NCBI GenBank assembly: GCA_003223935.1
Contig: QHXQ01000024.1
Location: 1-64,000 of the forward strand
DNA from: Acidobacteriota bacterium
GTDB lineage: Bacteria; Acidobacteriota; Blastocatellia; Pyrinomonadales; Pyrinomonadaceae
Direction of reading: 5' to 3'
Length of the DNA stretch: 64,000 nucleotides
The translations under genes were made by a program, and so were the position numbers. Each line of letters starts with the position of its first letter. The first letter of the stretch is position 1. Below, piece after piece: positions 18,138 through 26,696 of the stretch. The notes under the pieces are model-generated. The model searched no databases, was not told the DNA's origin, and saw nothing but the letters and a program-made list of their open reading frames with translations.

Positions 18138-20228
18138 TCATTGGATCGTCAGCGTGACATCGCTGCGACTCGTCGCGCCATTGGCTGTGTGGATGACGAC
18201 CGCAGTTGCGCCGGTCACGCCGTCGGGGAGGCGCAGGTTGAGCTGATCGAGACCGGGAAAATCTGCGGCGGGGCCGGCGTATTCAATCACGGCATCACGC
18301 CCGCCGACGGTCGCGCTCGCAGGCACGGAGTTCCGCCAACCTGTGCCGAAGAGTGCAACGACCGACGGCTGATTATTGAAGCGCGCGGGGACGGGCGACG
18401 GCGTGTAGCGCATATCTGAGGCGAGCAGTGCGATAGCTTCGCCCGCGCCTGTGCCTGTGTTGGTAAAAAGACCCGGATTCGCGCTCGTGATGTTCACATC
18501 CTCAGCCGCGAGCACTGTACCATCAACCGAGATGACAACTGTGCGCACGCCCGTGCCCACTCCATTCGGCACGTAGATGTATAGCTGCGAATCGTTGAAC
18601 GAATGCACCGGCGCGCTCACGCCTTCAACGGTAACGCGGACGCCGCTTGCGATTGCTGCCGCCGCCGCCCTGCCGCTACGGCCCAACGTCAAACCCGTGC
18701 CGAGGATCGTGCCGAGTCCGCCGCGCGTCGCATCACCGCGCTGGCTCGCGCTGTTCGTAAGCGTGAGATGCGCGACCGGCGCAAGCACAGCGTCTTGACC
18801 GAACGAGAGACCTGTGAGCGCCTGCGACGTAGGGTTGTCGGCTGTGGCGTAGAGCGTGCCGTCGCGCAGGAAACCGTTCAAAGCGGGATCGGGAAAAGCA
18901 TCAATCGCAGGCACGCCGCCGTTGCCGCCGCTCGCCGTCGTATCGGCCGCGCCCGTCGCGTCTTCGATCACATAGACTGTGCCCTCACGATCAACCGTCA
19001 GCCCATGTAGGATCAGATTGTTGTCAAGCGAGAGACCTTCGACAACTACTTCATCCATGTCTGCGCGGCCGTCGCCGTTCGTGTCGTAGAGCGCGAGCAT
19101 GACCGTGTTGTTGCCCGTCGAGTGCGAGAAGACGACGCCGCGCGAGTTGACCGCGATGTCGAGCGGCGCATCGTTTGAGAAGCGATAGGAATAATAGGGC
19201 ACGGGGTCGAGCGTGTCGGGTAGCCCGTCCGCGTTCGTGTCGCGCACGATGCGCAGTTCGTCTGAATCAAAATCGGCAATGAGCAGATCGTTATTCGGCA
19301 AGAGCGCGAGCGCGTTGGCGTAGCTGATCTGATTGCTGCCGACCGCGACGAGCGTGCGCGAGCGCGAGTTATCAAAGCCGCCCGTCGTTGGATCGCGCAC
19401 GAGCAAGACGACGCCCGCACTCGGTTCGTTGTCGGGATTGTTCGGATTGCTGCGATCAAAAAAGCCGCTCGAAGAGACGCAGACAAACTCTCTGCCGCTC
19501 CGCGATGTACCGGCAATGACCGCAACGGCCGAGGGCAGATTGAAATCACGATGCAGATCGAAAGTGGCCGATGAATCGCGCACGAAATCGCCGTTCGTGT
19601 CGAAGGCTGTGACGAGGACGCCGACGGGAATGTCGTCGCTCGGCGTCGGCGTGCTGCGATCATCAATCGCAGAGAAGACTTCGTAGCGCGTGCCTGTGCG
19701 GCCGACCGCGAGGTCGAACGAACCGCCGTTTGTGTCAAAGGTCGCGCGCTCGTCGGCGCGACCGTCGTTGGTCGCATCGGCGTACTGTTCGTCCGTGCCG
19801 GCCGCCGAACTGGTGCTCAACTGCGACGTGTGCAGCACGCGCCGCAAAGGCGTACCCGGCGCGATACGATTGGTGATGAGCGCAGGCATCACACCGGTCT
19901 GCGCGATGCTCATGCTTGTCTCTGTCGCTTCTGTGTTGACGTTATGCGCGGGCGGATGTGCGGGCGTGCGCGCTCTGTCGTTCGCGTCTGGTGCGCGTGC
20001 GGGCCGCTGCTTGAGTGCGGCTTGGTTGCGTTGCGGTGTGTAGCCGCCGGGCCGCGCTTCGTTGGTTTTGTCTGGGGCTGTGCGCGTGACCAAAGCGCGG
20101 CGCATGTCAGGACGAAGCCCGTGCGCGGACTGCTCCTGCGCGTTCGAGATGCAGGCGAACAGATACGCGATGAGCGCAAGCAAGAAGATGAGCGCACACA
20201 GGCGCAGGCTGAGACGGACGAGAAACAT
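18138..20228 (-). CDS. Secreted beta-propeller-like protein with TIGR03437-like C-terminal domain
   Basis: 696 residues. An N-terminal hydrophobic helix (about 5-30) ends in a possible signal-peptidase site. Then comes a long Pro/Ala/Arg-rich linker, followed by a region with repeated calcium-site-like motifs (DTNGDFVRD, DTNADGLPD, DTNGDGRAD) inside what looks like an NHL/Vgb-type propeller (GLTVDREGTVYVIED). Residues about 480-696 hold two Ig-like strands sets, including VALFGTGWRNS and FPGLDQLNLRLPDG, which resemble the TIGR03437 domain common in acidobacterial secreted proteins. Function is unknown; surface or matrix binding is an inference. It is convergent with the amylase gene. Confidence 0.75.
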   Translation of the reverse strand: MFLVRLSLRLCALIFLLALIAYLFACISNAQEQSAHGLRPDMRRALVTRTAPDKTNEARPGGYTPQRNQAALKQRPARAPDANDRARTPAHPPAHNVNTEATETSMSIAQTGVMPALITNRIAPGTPLRRVLHTSQLSTSSAAGTDEQYADATNDGRADERATFDTNGGSFDLAVGRTGTRYEVFSAIDDRSTPTPSDDIPVGVLVTAFDTNGDFVRDSSATFDLHRDFNLPSAVAVIAGTSRSGREFVCVSSSGFFDRSNPNNPDNEPSAGVVLLVRDPTTGGFDNSRSRTLVAVGSNQISYANALALLPNNDLLIADFDSDELRIVRDTNADGLPDTLDPVPYYSYRFSNDAPLDIAVNSRGVVFSHSTGNNTVMLALYDTNGDGRADMDEVVVEGLSLDNNLILHGLTVDREGTVYVIEDATGAADTTASGGNGGVPAIDAFPDPALNGFLRDGTLYATADNPTSQALTGLSFGQDAVLAPVAHLTLTNSASQRGDATRGGLGTILGTGLTLGRSGRAAAAAIASGVRVTVEGVSAPVHSFNDSQLYIYVPNGVGTGVRTVVISVDGTVLAAEDVNITSANPGLFTNTGTGAGEAIALLASDMRYTPSPVPARFNNQPSVVALFGTGWRNSVPASATVGGRDAVIEYAGPAADFPGLDQLNLRLPDGVTGATAVVIHTANGATSRSDVTLTIQ

Positions 20229-20257
20229 CGGGGCGTGACCTTTCCGGGGAGCGACAA

Positions 20258-20396
20258 CGGAAATGATGAATGCAGGATGCAGAATGATGAACGATGAAGC
20301 AGGATTGATTCATTGCCTCATTGATTCAATGAACAAATGGATCAATGAATCAATCCTTTCAGTTCATCATTCTGCATTCATCGTTCATCGTTTTCT
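20258..20396. repeat. Nested heptamer palindrome (e)
   Basis: Two nested hairpins. The inner one has a perfect 15-base stem, AGGATTGATTCATTG at 20301-20315 with its complement at 20343-20357. The outer arms are built from degenerate 7-base units (AATGATG, AATGCAG, GATGCAG, AATGATG, AACGATG) paired with TTCATCATTCTGCATTCATCG. It separates two same-strand genes for large secreted proteins. Confidence 0.9.
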
Positions 20397-20404
20397 CTAA
20401 CGGC

Positions 20405-22540
20405 TCAGGCGCGCGGTGGCTTCGACCGCGTTTCGTGTTCACGCGCCGGCTCCGCATGCTTTTCTTCGCGCGCCGGTTCAGCGTGTCGCTCTTCGCGCGG
20501 TGGCGAAGAATGCTCCTCACGAGGTGGCGGCGACGAATGCTCTTCGCGCGGCGGTGGCGATGAACGTTCTTCGTGCCGCTCCTCGCGTGGCGGCGGCTGA
20601 GACCGCTCGATATGCGGTTCATACTTCGGCTCGGCCCGCTCGCGCGTCGGCTCAGGGCGTGGTTCAGGTCGCTCGACGTGCGCCGGACGACGCTCAACGG
20701 GCGGCTCGGGCCGGTCTTCGCGTGGCGTTTCCGTGCGCGCCGGTCGCTCTGTGCGCAGATCGGGTTGCGTGCGCCCGTCATCAATCTTGCGCTCGTCCGT
20801 GCGCTTGCGCTCGCGCCCGTCGAGCATGGGATCACGCTGGCGCACATTGCCGTCATCTGAAGGAATCAGATCACGCGGATGGGTCACGGTTGTGCCGTTA
20901 TTGTCGGTCGAGCCGGACGGCGTCTCGCGCGGCGGACGCGCCGGGCGCGCGACCGCGCCGGTCGGGCGTTCGCCTGTGCTTGCATCGTTGCCCGCGTTGT
21001 TGCCCGCGCCGCCCGTCGCGTCGAGTTTGAGTGTGCGCGGCTCGCGGTTGTTGAAGATGCGACCGCGCTGCAACTCTTGATCGAGCGGTTCGCCCGCGCG
21101 CCGTGTGGCTGCGCCGGTCGGACGTTCGAGCAGATGGCGCGTCGGATTGTTCGGATCGTCTTTCACAGCTAAGCCGCCGCGCGGCGGTCGCTCGGTGTTT
21201 GCATTCCGGCCTGTGTTCGCATTGTCGTTTGTGGGCCGGACTGGCAGACGATCATTCATCGGTTCGGTTGTGATCGCGCGCCGGGCGAGTTCGAGCGAAG
21301 CGGGACGCGCGCGAGCGGTCTGCGTGCCGAAGTCGCGCGCGGGCAGTGTCGTGACGGCGCGTTGATAGATCGGGTTGGTGCGTTGCAGGCGTGCGAGTTC
21401 GTCGGCGCGCAAGGGCCGCAGGCGATCACGTTGGCGATAGTAGCGCGCGTGCGGATCGGGTTGATGGTAGCCGAGCGGATACCAGCAGATGTCCGAGCCG
21501 TAAGAACTGCCGAAGGAGACGAAGACGACGAGCGCGGGCCGCCACCAACTGCGATGCTGGTAGTGATAGTAACCGCGCGGGGCCCAGCACCAGTAGTTAT
21601 CGTAATAGACCCAACGCCCGTAGTGATAAGGGGCCCAGCCCCAAGGCTCGTCGCCAACCCAAGTCCAACCGTAAGGCGGACACCAGACCCAGTGGCCGTA
21701 GCGATAGGGCACCCAATCATAATTGTTGACGACGGCGTTGCTTGGTCGCCAGACGAAGCCGTAGTCGTTCGTATAGACCCAGTCGCCGTAAGCGTCGAGT
21801 TCTTCCGCGCCCCAGACATCTTGATCGTAGTAGCGATCACGATTATCGAAGTGCAGACGTTCGGCTAAGTAACGCTCGCGGTCGTTGACCCACGTGTCCC
21901 AACTATCAAAATCGCGCGCAGCCGTGAACTCCCAATCGCCTTCGCCGTTATTGTCGTAAGCGAACTCGGCCGTGCGCCCATCGCGCAAGGTAAAGCCGGA
22001 TGTATCGGAGTAGATGCGCGCGCGCCCTTCTTCGCGGACGGTGACGCGCACGTGGCCGCTCTCGGCCACGTCGAGGCGATAAAGCCCTTGCTGTTCGGCG
22101 GCGATGGTCGTCTTTGGCGCGTCGATCTCGAAATACTCATGTTCGTGCTCGAAGCGCGCGAGCCTGAGTGTGGCCGTGCCTGTGGGCAGACTGAGGGCGA
22201 TGCCTTCGGGACGTAAGGTCACGACATCAAGCGTCGTGTACTCGCCGAGGCGTATGAAGTTGCGCGCGTCAATCTGAATCTCGACGCGCGCGCCTGCGCC
22301 GGTCGCAATGCGGTCGCCTTCGACGAGCGGAAAGTTCAAGGCAGCGCGCTCCCGCTTGTTGCTGCCCGCGCGCCGCAGGCTCACGTCGCCGCCGAGCAGA
22401 CTGATGCGTGCGACGCGCGCCGTCTCGTCGTAGTCGTAATGATCATCTTCGTCGCTCGCGGGCCGCGCGGCGGCAGTGACCGCAGTCAGTGTCAGCAGTA
22501 GAGTTGAGAGCAAGAGAATTCGGGCGATGTTGTAGCGCAT
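20405..22540 (-). CDS. FecR/DUF6600-type secreted protein with charged repeat tail
   Basis: 711 residues; AAAGGAGCG precedes the start. A signal peptide (about 1-25) precedes a FecR-like beta domain (about 40-190; RISLLGGDVSLRR, LVEGDRIATGAGARVEIQI). Then comes an aromatic-rich region (about 220-370) with repeated units such as YGHWVWCPPYGWTWVGDEPWGWAPYHYGRWV, written here as separate motifs YGHWVW, WGWAPYHYGRW and YYDNYWCWAPRG, typical of DUF6600. The last 300 residues are Pro/Arg/Glu-rich and end in tandem EEHSSPPPR-like repeats, likely disordered. Family members are periplasmic or cell-surface proteins of unknown role. No sigma-factor or anti-sigma gene is adjacent, so a FecR signalling role is doubtful. 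Confidence 0.82.
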   Translation of the reverse strand: MRYNIARILLLSTLLLTLTAVTAAARPASDEDDHYDYDETARVARISLLGGDVSLRRAGSNKRERAALNFPLVEGDRIATGAGARVEIQIDARNFIRLGEYTTLDVVTLRPEGIALSLPTGTATLRLARFEHEHEYFEIDAPKTTIAAEQQGLYRLDVAESGHVRVTVREEGRARIYSDTSGFTLRDGRTAEFAYDNNGEGDWEFTAARDFDSWDTWVNDRERYLAERLHFDNRDRYYDQDVWGAEELDAYGDWVYTNDYGFVWRPSNAVVNNYDWVPYRYGHWVWCPPYGWTWVGDEPWGWAPYHYGRWVYYDNYWCWAPRGYYHYQHRSWWRPALVVFVSFGSSYGSDICWYPLGYHQPDPHARYYRQRDRLRPLRADELARLQRTNPIYQRAVTTLPARDFGTQTARARPASLELARRAITTEPMNDRLPVRPTNDNANTGRNANTERPPRGGLAVKDDPNNPTRHLLERPTGAATRRAGEPLDQELQRGRIFNNREPRTLKLDATGGAGNNAGNDASTGERPTGAVARPARPPRETPSGSTDNNGTTVTHPRDLIPSDDGNVRQRDPMLDGRERKRTDERKIDDGRTQPDLRTERPARTETPREDRPEPPVERRPAHVERPEPRPEPTRERAEPKYEPHIERSQPPPREERHEERSSPPPREEHSSPPPREEHSSPPREERHAEPAREEKHAEPAREHETRSKPPRA

Positions 22541-23098
22541 AGCTCACGCTCCTTTGTGTTGGTGGACGCCGAAGTCGGAGTCGCTTCGCTAGAGCGCAAG
22601 ACGGGCCGGGCACGAGAACACGTGCGAACAACTGGCGCGCCCGGTTTGTGACGCGCACGAGCGGAAGGGGCTTCGCTGCACGCCGCGAGAGCAAAGCCTG
22701 TGCCCGCGTCGTGCTTTGACTAGACGCGCGAAGTTCTCAGAGTGTTTCGCCGTGAAATTTATAATAAGGATAAAATGATTTATGCGAGATGGTGCAGCGT
22801 CGGCACTATATCGTATGAGTCCGGCTTCGTCTGCACTGAAAGACAAGCAGACAAGCATGGCGACGGAAGATTAAAGGGTGACGCCGAAGACTTAAGATGA
22901 AGTCGCTCGTTCGAGCCGTCTCTTCCTTCCATTTTCTCTTGCCGCTACTTGATCAAACGAGGCTGCGGAAAAATTTTTTGCTGCTTGGCACATCGCCTAA
23001 ATAAAAAGGTAAGGCGAAAAGGCGATGCCATTGCAGGCTTCGGCTCAAGTTTTCCTCAAGGGAGGCGGGCGATGATGCGCGCGTGATTGGGTAGGGTC

Positions 23099-23204
23099 GC
23101 TTGGAGCGCCGGCAAAAACGGAGATTCAGGGTGCAAGGACGCTCCAAGCATGCGCTTTCTGTCGGCGGTCACCAATCGGGGAGGTGACCGTTGACAGGCA
23201 AGCG
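23099..23204. ncRNA. Candidate structured RNA element (strand unknown)
   Basis: Two adjacent strong hairpins. Stem 1 is a perfect 10-bp repeat, 23099-23108 with 23140-23149 (GCTTGGAGCG). Stem 2 spans 23153-23204: CGCTT pairs with AAGCG, CTGTC with GACAG and CGGTCACC with GGTGACCG around a 9-base loop, with small internal loops between helices. Such stacked helices with symmetric interruptions look like a folded RNA. I do not recognise tmRNA, 6S, RNase P or a known riboswitch in it. Either strand could be transcribed. Confidence 0.4.
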
Positions 23205-23345
23205 AAGGTCAGGGGCTGGCAACACGCTCGCCGTCGTGCGACACCGCAAGATGTGCCACACGCGACGCATAGTTCATGTCGGCTCATGACGCTGCTTTTC
23301 AAACGCGCGTCAGTTAAGGGTGAACAGCAGCGCGCCTTCGCAGTA

Positions 23346-23381
23346 TTGGCCGCCGGGTGTTGGGGGACATCCGGCGGCCAA
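23346..23381. other. Perfect 11-bp stem-loop upstream of the BlaI promoter
   Basis: TTGGCCGCCGG at 23346-23356 pairs with CCGGCGGCCAA at 23371-23381 around a G/T-rich 14-base loop. No T run follows on either strand, so it is not a standard intrinsic terminator. It ends about 30 bases upstream of the predicted -35 box of the BlaI gene and could be an operator or the 3' end of an upstream RNA. Confidence 0.6.
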
Positions 23382-23412
23382 TCAACTTTCAGCCCACTCG
23401 TCCGCCGCCCTG

Positions 23413-23442
23413 TTGACCGCGCGGCGCGATTCAATCTATAAC
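23413..23442 (+). promoter_or_regulatory. Sigma70-like promoter for the BlaI/M56 pair
   Basis: TTGACC at 23413-23418 and TATAAC at 23437-23442 with an 18-base spacer. Transcription from it would start around 23449-23450, only a few bases before the ATG at 23454. That implies a leaderless or nearly leaderless message. No ribosome-binding site is visible before the ATG, which agrees. Confidence 0.6.
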
Positions 23443-23453
23443 TTGCAACCGAT

Positions 23454-23918
23454 ATGAGAGTGCCAGCCTTTCGTCTCTTTGGCTTTCAGCGCCCGTCGGA
23501 CGTGGTGCTGCCCGCGCTCGGCAAACTGGAGCGTGCAGTGATGCAGGCCGCGTGGCGACGCGGCATGGTCAGCGTGCGTGATGTGCACGAAGACTTTGGC
23601 GGCCGCATCGCTTACACGACCTTGATGACCACGCTCGACCGGCTCTACAAAAAGAACTTGCTCGACCGGCGCAAAGATGGCCGCGCCTTCATCTATGCGC
23701 CGCGCGTCTCGCCTGAAGAGTTGGAGCGCGGCATCGCGCAAGACGTAATTGACGCACTGCTGGGGCGCGGCGACGCGGCCGAACCGTTGCTCGCTTGTAT
23801 CGTGGAAGCGGTCAGCGAGCGCGACCGCGAGTTGTTGGACGAACTCGAGCGGCTCGTCAAAGAAAAACGGCGGCAACTGCGGCGCGATGCGCCATTGACG
23901 AAAGGTGAGGACGCCTGA
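23454..23918 (+). CDS. BlaI/MecI/CopY-family repressor
   Basis: 154 residues. The N-terminal winged helix has the family pattern LGKLERAVMQAAWRRG, then VRDVHEDF, then AYTTLMTTLDRLYKKNLLDRRKDGRAFIY, where the TT-x-MTTLDRL segment is the recognition helix. The C-terminal helices (about 85-154) form the dimerisation part, with a basic end (KEKRRQLRRD). These repressors bind dyad operators and are inactivated by proteolysis triggered by a cognate M56 sensor protease. The sensor gene follows after 2 bases, so the two are co-transcribed. I did not find a TACA/TGTA-type operator at the promoter. Confidence 0.93.
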   Translation: MRVPAFRLFGFQRPSDVVLPALGKLERAVMQAAWRRGMVSVRDVHEDFGGRIAYTTLMTTLDRLYKKNLLDRRKDGRAFIYAPRVSPEELERGIAQDVIDALLGRGDAAEPLLACIVEAVSERDRELLDELERLVKEKRRQLRRDAPLTKGEDA

Positions 23919-23920
23919 TC

Positions 23921-24928
23921 ATGTATGCCTTGCTCGGCTTGTGCCTCGCACTCGCAACGTTGCTGACCGCGAACGCGCTCGCCGCGTGCGGCGTCGCAGT
24001 CCTGTGGCGCGGCCTGCTCGCACGACGGACGCGCAATTGGTCGGCCGCCGCGCGCGCGCAATTACTCTTCGCGTTGCGCCTCGCGCCGTTCGCGCTTGCG
24101 CTCCTGTTCGTCGCCGCGCTCATCGTGCCTTCATACTTACGTTATGAACCGGAAGCGACAGCCGAAGCGGTCAGCTTAAAACTCGCCGCGCTCGCCGCCG
24201 TCTCGATCATCGGTCTCACGCTCGCCGTCTGGCGCGGCCTCGCCGCTTGGCGCACCACACGCCGACTCGTCGCCGACTGGCTGCGTCATGCCGAACCGAT
24301 CACGCTGCCGGGTGTCGCGCTGCCCGCGTTTCGCATCGCGCACAAGTTTCCGGTCGTCGCAGTCGTCGGCGCTTTGCGCCCGCGCCTCTTCATCGCGCAA
24401 CAACTCTTCGACGCGCTCAGCCCCGTGGAACTCAGCGCCGCACTCGCGCACGAACGCGGCCACTTGGTTGCGCGCGACAATCTGAAGCGCACGCTGCTGC
24501 GCGCCTGCCGCGACGTGTTGCTGCTCGTGCCCGCCGGGCGCACACTCGACCGTGCTTGGGCTGAGAGCGTCGAAGCCGCAGCCGACGAGCATGCGGCTCA
24601 GGTGGGCGACGCCGCGACGGCGCTCGAACTCGCCTCGGCCCTGATCAAGATCGCGCGGCTCATTCCGACGGACGCACAGCCCGCGATGCCCGCCGGCGCG
24701 TTTCTAATCGGCGAGTTTGCAGATGGCAACCTCGCTTGGCGCGTGCGTCGTCTAGCGCAACTCGCAGGCGCGCCGACGCGCCGACGCGCACCTGCGCACG
24801 TGCTCGGCGTAGGTGTCTGGGCCTGCGCTTGCGCATTGCTATTAGCCGCGAGTTTCATCGCCACAGACGCGCGCGTGCTCGCCGCCACGCACACGGCGTT
24901 GGAGTACATCGTCCGCGCCCTCAGATAA
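23921..24928 (+). CDS. BlaR1/MecR1-like M56 membrane metalloprotease
   Basis: 335 residues. Hydrophobic segments near 3-30, 48-70 and 85-107 and another near 300-320 give a membrane protein. The zinc motif is HERGH in ALAHERGHLVARDN (about 185), and an EAAADEHA segment (about 211) supplies the third ligand region typical of M56/M48 enzymes. Unlike staphylococcal BlaR1 it has no C-terminal penicillin-binding sensor domain after the last helix, so the signal it senses must enter another way. It is expected to cleave or inactivate the preceding repressor. Possible target genes include the class A beta-lactamase-like gene at 27647, which is an inference from distance only. Confidence 0.88.
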   Translation: MYALLGLCLALATLLTANALAACGVAVLWRGLLARRTRNWSAAARAQLLFALRLAPFALALLFVAALIVPSYLRYEPEATAEAVSLKLAALAAVSIIGLTLAVWRGLAAWRTTRRLVADWLRHAEPITLPGVALPAFRIAHKFPVVAVVGALRPRLFIAQQLFDALSPVELSAALAHERGHLVARDNLKRTLLRACRDVLLLVPAGRTLDRAWAESVEAAADEHAAQVGDAATALELASALIKIARLIPTDAQPAMPAGAFLIGEFADGNLAWRVRRLAQLAGAPTRRRAPAHVLGVGVWACACALLLAASFIATDARVLAATHTALEYIVRALR

Positions 24929-24980
24929 GGACGACCACAAGGCAGAGTTCTCCTCTCGTTAATTTCAACCGCCAAATGAT

Positions 24981-26057
24981 CTATTTCCCGTTCGACTGTG
25001 TGCGCAGCAGTTTCAGCAACGTGCGCTCTTCGGGCAGGTATTCGGGTTGCTGCCGGCCAATGCGCCGCTCCTTGCGCGGGCGAAACTCTTCAAGCGTGAT
25101 GCCGGCCTGATAGCTCTCCAACACCGTCGGATGCACGTAGCAGTTGCGACACACGGTCGGCGTGTTGCCTAGACGCTCGGCCACGCGCTTGACGGCCTTC
25201 GCGATGTTGCGCTTCGCCTGCTGTTCATCTTCAGCCTTGCCTAGCTCGGCTAACTCCACGGCCGCCAACAGCGTCCCGCCCCACGTGCGAAAATCTTTCG
25301 CGGAAAAATCGGGCGCGGTCGCCGACTTGATGTAATCGTTCACGTCGCGCGGCCGAATCGGGATCGCGCGCTTCTGTTCCTCGTCGTAATAGTGGAACAG
25401 TTTTGCGCCGCCGAGTTTTTGGATGTCGCGCATAAGCGTGGCCAGTTCTTCGTCCACGAGGATGCGGCGTTGGCGGATGTGATGTTTGCCGACGAAGTTG
25501 AAGACTAACCGGCCGCCGCGCTTGATCATGAGATGGCGATTGCGCAAGGTCGTGACGCCGTAGGTGCGATAACGTCGGACGCTCGGCTCCGAGCCGACGC
25601 GAAAATAGAGATCGTTGATGAGGCGTATGACGACGGCGAGCACGCGCTCTTTCGAGAGATCATCGCGCGCGATGTCTTCGTTCGTCCGCCGCCGGAGCGC
25701 GCCGAGTTGTGCACCGAAGCGGATGATCTTTTCGTACTTGAGTCGTTGGCGACGAGCCGCGAACGCGGGATGATAGACGCGCTGCACGCGCCCGCTCTTG
25801 TCTATGCCGATGGCTTGCACGCGGCTGTGCGCGCCCGGCGCAATTCGCACCTCGCGCCAAGCGGGCGGGATGACCAGAGCTTTAATTCGTTCGAGCGCCG
25901 CCTCGTCTGTGATGCGCCGGCCCGCCGCATCCTCGTACCAGAAGCCGCGTCGCTTCGAGCCGCGCCGTCGCCACCAATGGGCGCGCCGCCCGCGCCCGAC
26001 ACTCGCCAGCGCATTTGTCGTCACCTTCTCTTGAACTTCTGTCTGCGCGCTTGCCAT
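24981..26057 (-). CDS. DNA topoisomerase IB (poxvirus-like)
   Basis: 358 residues, the usual length of bacterial type IB topoisomerases. An N-terminal domain has the signature RRRGSKRRGFWYEDAAGRRI and IPPAWREVRIAP. The catalytic domain contains RYRTYGVTTLRNRHL, a VGKHHIRQRRI lysine/arginine segment and FSAKDFRTWGGT. The active-site tyrosine is in NCYVHPTVLESY near residue 313. It relaxes supercoils by forming a 3'-phosphotyrosyl intermediate. These genes have a scattered distribution in bacteria and often move horizontally. It is convergent with the M56 gene and appears to be transcribed alone. Confidence 0.93.
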   Translation of the reverse strand: MASAQTEVQEKVTTNALASVGRGRRAHWWRRRGSKRRGFWYEDAAGRRITDEAALERIKALVIPPAWREVRIAPGAHSRVQAIGIDKSGRVQRVYHPAFAARRQRLKYEKIIRFGAQLGALRRRTNEDIARDDLSKERVLAVVIRLINDLYFRVGSEPSVRRYRTYGVTTLRNRHLMIKRGGRLVFNFVGKHHIRQRRILVDEELATLMRDIQKLGGAKLFHYYDEEQKRAIPIRPRDVNDYIKSATAPDFSAKDFRTWGGTLLAAVELAELGKAEDEQQAKRNIAKAVKRVAERLGNTPTVCRNCYVHPTVLESYQAGITLEEFRPRKERRIGRQQPEYLPEERTLLKLLRTQSNGK

Positions 26058-26205
26058 CCCTGCCCTTCGTGCGCCAAAAAAACTTGCGCGCGCATGTTGC
26101 CGCGCGCCGGTTGCGAAATTATGACGGGAGAAATGTGGGGAAGGAACAGAGGAAGAGTTAAAGGATACAAGATAATCTAACGGAATATCTTGTTAGTTGT
26201 TGACG

Positions 26206-26673
26206 TCACGATAACGCCTCGATAATTGGCTGCCAGTTATTTTTGAACTTGTCCATTTCTTCGATTGGACGGTGATAGCGAAAATATGAATACTGACGAA
26301 TGTCCTTTCCACGATACTGTTCAATGAGAGTCCGTGTAGTCACCACATATACATTAGGCTGCTCATTGAAATCTAGACCTCGTAAGTCAACGAAACAGAC
26401 GACTGTATTGGGCGAAGCCTGTTCGATAGCGCGATGTCCAAGCGGAAACTGAAGCTCAAATGGTTTTTTTTCTTCTCCTCTCCCCCGGGTTCTTTCAGCC
26501 CACTCCGTAGTTTTGACCTGAATACCAATGGTTCTACCACCGTCTAGAGTTGATGCAAGGATGTCGATTGATGGAGCGCCCTGTCGAACCAGTGCCGCAG
26601 TAAATCCCAAACATGAAAGCGCATATGCGACGTAATGTTCACCCGCAGCGGCAATCAGAGTTTTGTTTGCCAT
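26206..26673 (-). CDS. Putative PD-(D/E)XK nuclease-like protein (DUF4365-type)
   Basis: 155 residues. The N-terminus AAGEHYVAYALSCLGF followed by PSIDILAS and IGIQVKTTEW gives a Glu, an Asp and a Gln-x-Lys in the order of the PD-(D/E)XK restriction-like fold (E-D-QxK variant). The rest has short strands (VVCFVDLRGL, VYVVTTRTL) seen in such proteins. The gene is visibly less GC-rich than its neighbours and has no good ribosome-binding site, which suggests horizontal transfer. No methyltransferase, helicase or toxin partner adjoins it. It could be a lone defence or DNA-repair nuclease or a remnant of a larger module. Confidence 0.7.
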   Translation of the reverse strand: MANKTLIAAAGEHYVAYALSCLGFTAALVRQGAPSIDILASTLDGGRTIGIQVKTTEWAERTRGRGEEKKPFELQFPLGHRAIEQASPNTVVCFVDLRGLDFNEQPNVYVVTTRTLIEQYRGKDIRQYSYFRYHRPIEEMDKFKNNWQPIIEALS

Positions 26674-26696
26674 AAGCTGCTAAACTTCAATCTAGC

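Larger units (their letters stand above)
22541..23412. other. Long non-coding region upstream of the BlaI gene
   Basis: About 870 bases without a convincing gene. The left part should hold the promoter of the FecR-like gene on the minus strand, and an AT-rich patch lies near 22745-22790. The right part contains several strong stem-loops (see the entry at 23099-23204 and the 11-bp stem at 23346-23381). A smaller hairpin, GGCACATCGCC with GGCGATGCC, lies near 22988-23029. Confidence 0.5.

Noticed and set aside
21362-21868. A 168-codon hydrophobic plus-strand frame
   Set aside because: Antisense to the Trp/Tyr-rich DUF6600 region; its Val/Ile-rich look results from complementary codons.
22953-23147. 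Small minus-strand frame of 64 codons in the non-coding region
   Set aside because: No ribosome-binding site, composition unlike coding sequence here, and it overlaps the stem structures.
22980-23250. tmRNA, 6S RNA or RNase P RNA
   Set aside because: The structured region lacks the conserved sequence blocks of these RNAs, so only an unassigned candidate is listed.
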